Source: Anodontia alba
Taxonomy: Eukaryota; Mollusca; Bivalvia; Lucinida; Lucinidae
Assembly: GCA_964016985.1 (NCBI GenBank)
Contig: OZ024823.1
Location: 61,586,514 to 61,650,513 of the forward strand
Direction: 5' to 3'
DNA: 64,000 nt
Below, piece after piece: positions 62,571 to 64,000 of the stretch (position 1 is its first letter; each line of letters opens with the position of its first letter). A model generated the notes under the pieces. That model worked only from the letters and a program-made list of their open reading frames with translations, ran no database searches and was not told the DNA's origin. The position numbers and the translations under genes are program-made.

Positions 62571-62815
62571 TTAACCTTTAAAGCGCCAAGAAAAACTGCA
62601 TCTGAAAATGTCGTCTGTTTATGTCGTCTGTTGAATATACTTGCAGACTTTTCAAACCTATTTTTGCATACAGGCAAACAGTGTGGACCCTGATCAGACT
62701 GCTCCTAAAGGAGCAGTCTGATCTGGGTCCACACTGTTTGCAAAAATGACTTTTAAAATCACAAGCAGATCACAAGGCAGACGACAATTGTTGTGATTGG
62801 CGTTTTAAGGGTTAA
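62571..62815 (-). repeat. TTAA-1 MITE, reverse, 245 bp
   Basis: TTAACCTTTAAAGCGCCAAG to GGCGTTTTAAGGGTTAA. Core arms perfect around AAGGAGC. An extra TTAACCC just before (62564) may be a remnant of an earlier element. Confidence 0.92.
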
Positions 62816-63026
62816 AGTGCCGATCACAACAGTAGCAGATGGCATTCAGAATATTTTTTTTTTTTTTTAAGAGAAAATAAGGCCTGAGATTTCATGTGAA
62901 TCGTCTGCTCTGCAGACGGTTCACATGAAATATCAGGCCTTATTTTCTCAAAAAAAAAAAAAAAAATAAGAATAAACAAAATCAAAATGTCATCTGCTAC
63001 AGTTTTGCATGGCTCTAAAGGGTTAA
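62812..63026 (+). repeat. TTAA-4 MITE sharing its TTAA with TTAA-1
   Basis: TTAAAGTGCCGATCACAACA left. Perfect core turn GAATCGTCTGCTCTGCAGAC. Right GGCTCTAAAGGGTTAA. The first TTAA is the last TTAA of the previous element. Confidence 0.88.
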
Positions 63027-63212
63027 AACAGTGCTCAGACAATAATTGCGCTGCTCCAAATTATGACAATGACTTGTGACCTGAGTGTTGACCCAGATCA
63101 GCCTGCATGTCCATGCATGCTAGAAGATTCCAAATACATGTCTTATGTTGTTGAATAGCTCAGTGTTGTTTGCTAATGGCATTACATAGAAAATGTTATT
63201 TGTATTTTTCAG

Positions 63213-63315
63213 ATGGTTAGATTCGTCCAAGTCATTGATGGAACAAGGTGTAAGAGACAATGACTATGTAATATTACGCTATAAATTCTACAGTTTTTAC
63301 GACCTCAACCCTAAG
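63213..63315 (+). CDS. FERMT2: Kindlin exon: end of F1 loop and last F1 strands
   Basis: 103 bp. One base completes the Ala codon, then 34 codons ending in phase 0 before GTAAGA. It reads [20 protein letters not shown] and then [14 protein letters not shown]. Vertebrate kindlin-2 has WLDSSRSLMEQ and RFKYYSFFDLNPK at this point, so this is the best-conserved exon of the four and fixes the family. It closes the F1 lobe; F2, PH and F3 with the integrin-binding site must lie beyond the window. Only about 190 bp separate it from a TTAA-4 MITE. The acceptor TTGTATTTTTCAG is strong. Confidence 0.97.
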
Positions 63316-63824
63316 GTAAGACCATTTAAAAAAAAAAAGGGAGATCTAGGTATACCCACCCATACCAGCAGCTTCTGAGCTTTAAAGCTGTATTTCTCCT
63401 TGTATTCATGGCTAAGATATACTTATTTTTCAAGTAAAAACCTCCTAACAGATTACAATTTATTTCAGATCCATTTTACAAGAAGAAACTAATTTTGGCA
63501 TCTTATTTGAGCTTATTTAATTTTTAGTGACCCAGTGAAAATCCATACACAGGGACATGTGCCAGAGCATGCATATACTCTTGTGTAATTTTACCTGTTT
63601 ACACTAAATGAGTAGCATGATCCAAAGTGTGATAAAGTGTTTTTGAAATGGATAACATGAAGTTTACTCTGTTTTTGAGCAACAATGGTTTTTGTCCTTT
63701 TGAGCAACAATACAGCTTAGCACTAAATAATTCTTGTGAGATCTTAGAAAAGAAATGAAAGAAGTGTACTGTATTTGACCCAGTTACCACACTGTACAGT
63801 TAGTTTTTATTTTGCTGATTTCTA
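63316..63824 (+). other. FERMT2: Start of next kindlin intron, nothing recognised
   Basis: GTAAGA donor followed by AT-rich sequence. TTTTGAGCAACAA occurs twice (63674, 63697). Confidence 0.5.
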
Positions 63825-63945
63825 AACCCTTAGTCCTGCTTAACCCAGATATGACCTGCCATTGCAAACAGAGTAGCTCCAGATCAGTTGGCTTCTGATC
63901 TGGATCTGCACTGTTTGCCAGAACAGAACAGAACAGAACATAGCA
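63825..63945 (+). repeat. TTAA-2 left half plus (CAGAA)n
   Basis: AACCCTTAGTCCTGCTTAAC, then a shortened core (CAGATCAGTTGGCTTCTGAT), then GTTTGCCAGAACAGAACAGA: the right half is replaced by a pentamer repeat. Confidence 0.75.
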
Positions 63946-64000
63946 ATGATGATAAACTCAGGCCACACACAGGTGGTGTAAGAGCATAGTATACAAACAG

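Larger units (their letters stand above)
52120..63212 (+). other. FERMT2: Kindlin intron, 11,093 bp (phase 2)
   Basis: GTAAGT donor and TATTTTTCAG acceptor. The split codon GC|A gives Ala, so the joined reading is [15 protein letters not shown]. Contains the assembly gap. Confidence 0.9.

Overview
The window is intronic DNA of an animal gene, most probably from a bivalve mollusc. It is AT-rich and packed with repeats. Four short, well-spliced exons on the + strand encode the N-terminal part of a kindlin (fermitin family, FERMT): the end of F0, and F1 with its lysine-rich, Ser/Pro-rich loop. The exons lie at 16686-16919, 29687-29922, 51875-52119 and 63213-63315. Their split codons agree at all three junctions (phases 1, 0, 2), and all introns are GT-AG. 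The introns measure 12,767, 21,952 and 11,093 bp. The first coding exon was not found, so 1-16685 is probably intron too. The FERM core beyond early F1 and the PH domain lie downstream. The bivalve assignment rests on remembered repeat types (elements with AGCTCACCTGAG-like ends, pearl-like tandem-core elements, several tRNA-derived SINEs). The species cannot be told.

The rest is almost wholly transposable elements without coding capacity. (1) About 90 short palindromic MITE-like elements. I name them TTAA-1, -2, -3, -4, -8 and -9 (ends TTAACC(C/T)TT or TTAACTCTTT, bounded by TTAA) and PAL-5, -5b, -6, -7, -10 and -11 (other ends). Each carries a central hairpin core, and the cores fall into four modules that recur behind different ends. 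(2) tRNA-derived SINE families A, B, C, F, G, H, I and J, plus a 289-bp retroposon D. Several have perfect 10-14 bp target-site duplications, and A to D have similar 3' tails. (3) Larger non-autonomous elements with tandemly repeated cores (E1-E7), some with Helitron/Helentron-like ends. (4) DNA transposons recognised by ends and target duplications: three hAT-like elements, a pogo/Tigger-like MITE, a Transib-like element with a CACGGTG end and a 5-bp duplication, and a 943-bp near-perfect inverted repeat. (5) A tandem 183-bp satellite, a minisatellite, microsatellites, a 200-N assembly gap, and a broken THAP-domain first exon at 34880.

Nesting is frequent and orders the insertions. A TTAA-4 copy was split by E4, which was later hit by a hAT element. 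SINEs and retroposon D often sit inside palindromic elements. The most unusual signal is the apparent independent movement or exchange of palindromic cores among unrelated MITE ends, including into a hAT and a pogo-like element. Element borders are read by eye and are usually good to a few bases where a target duplication or TTAA is cited, and to about 10-20 bases elsewhere.
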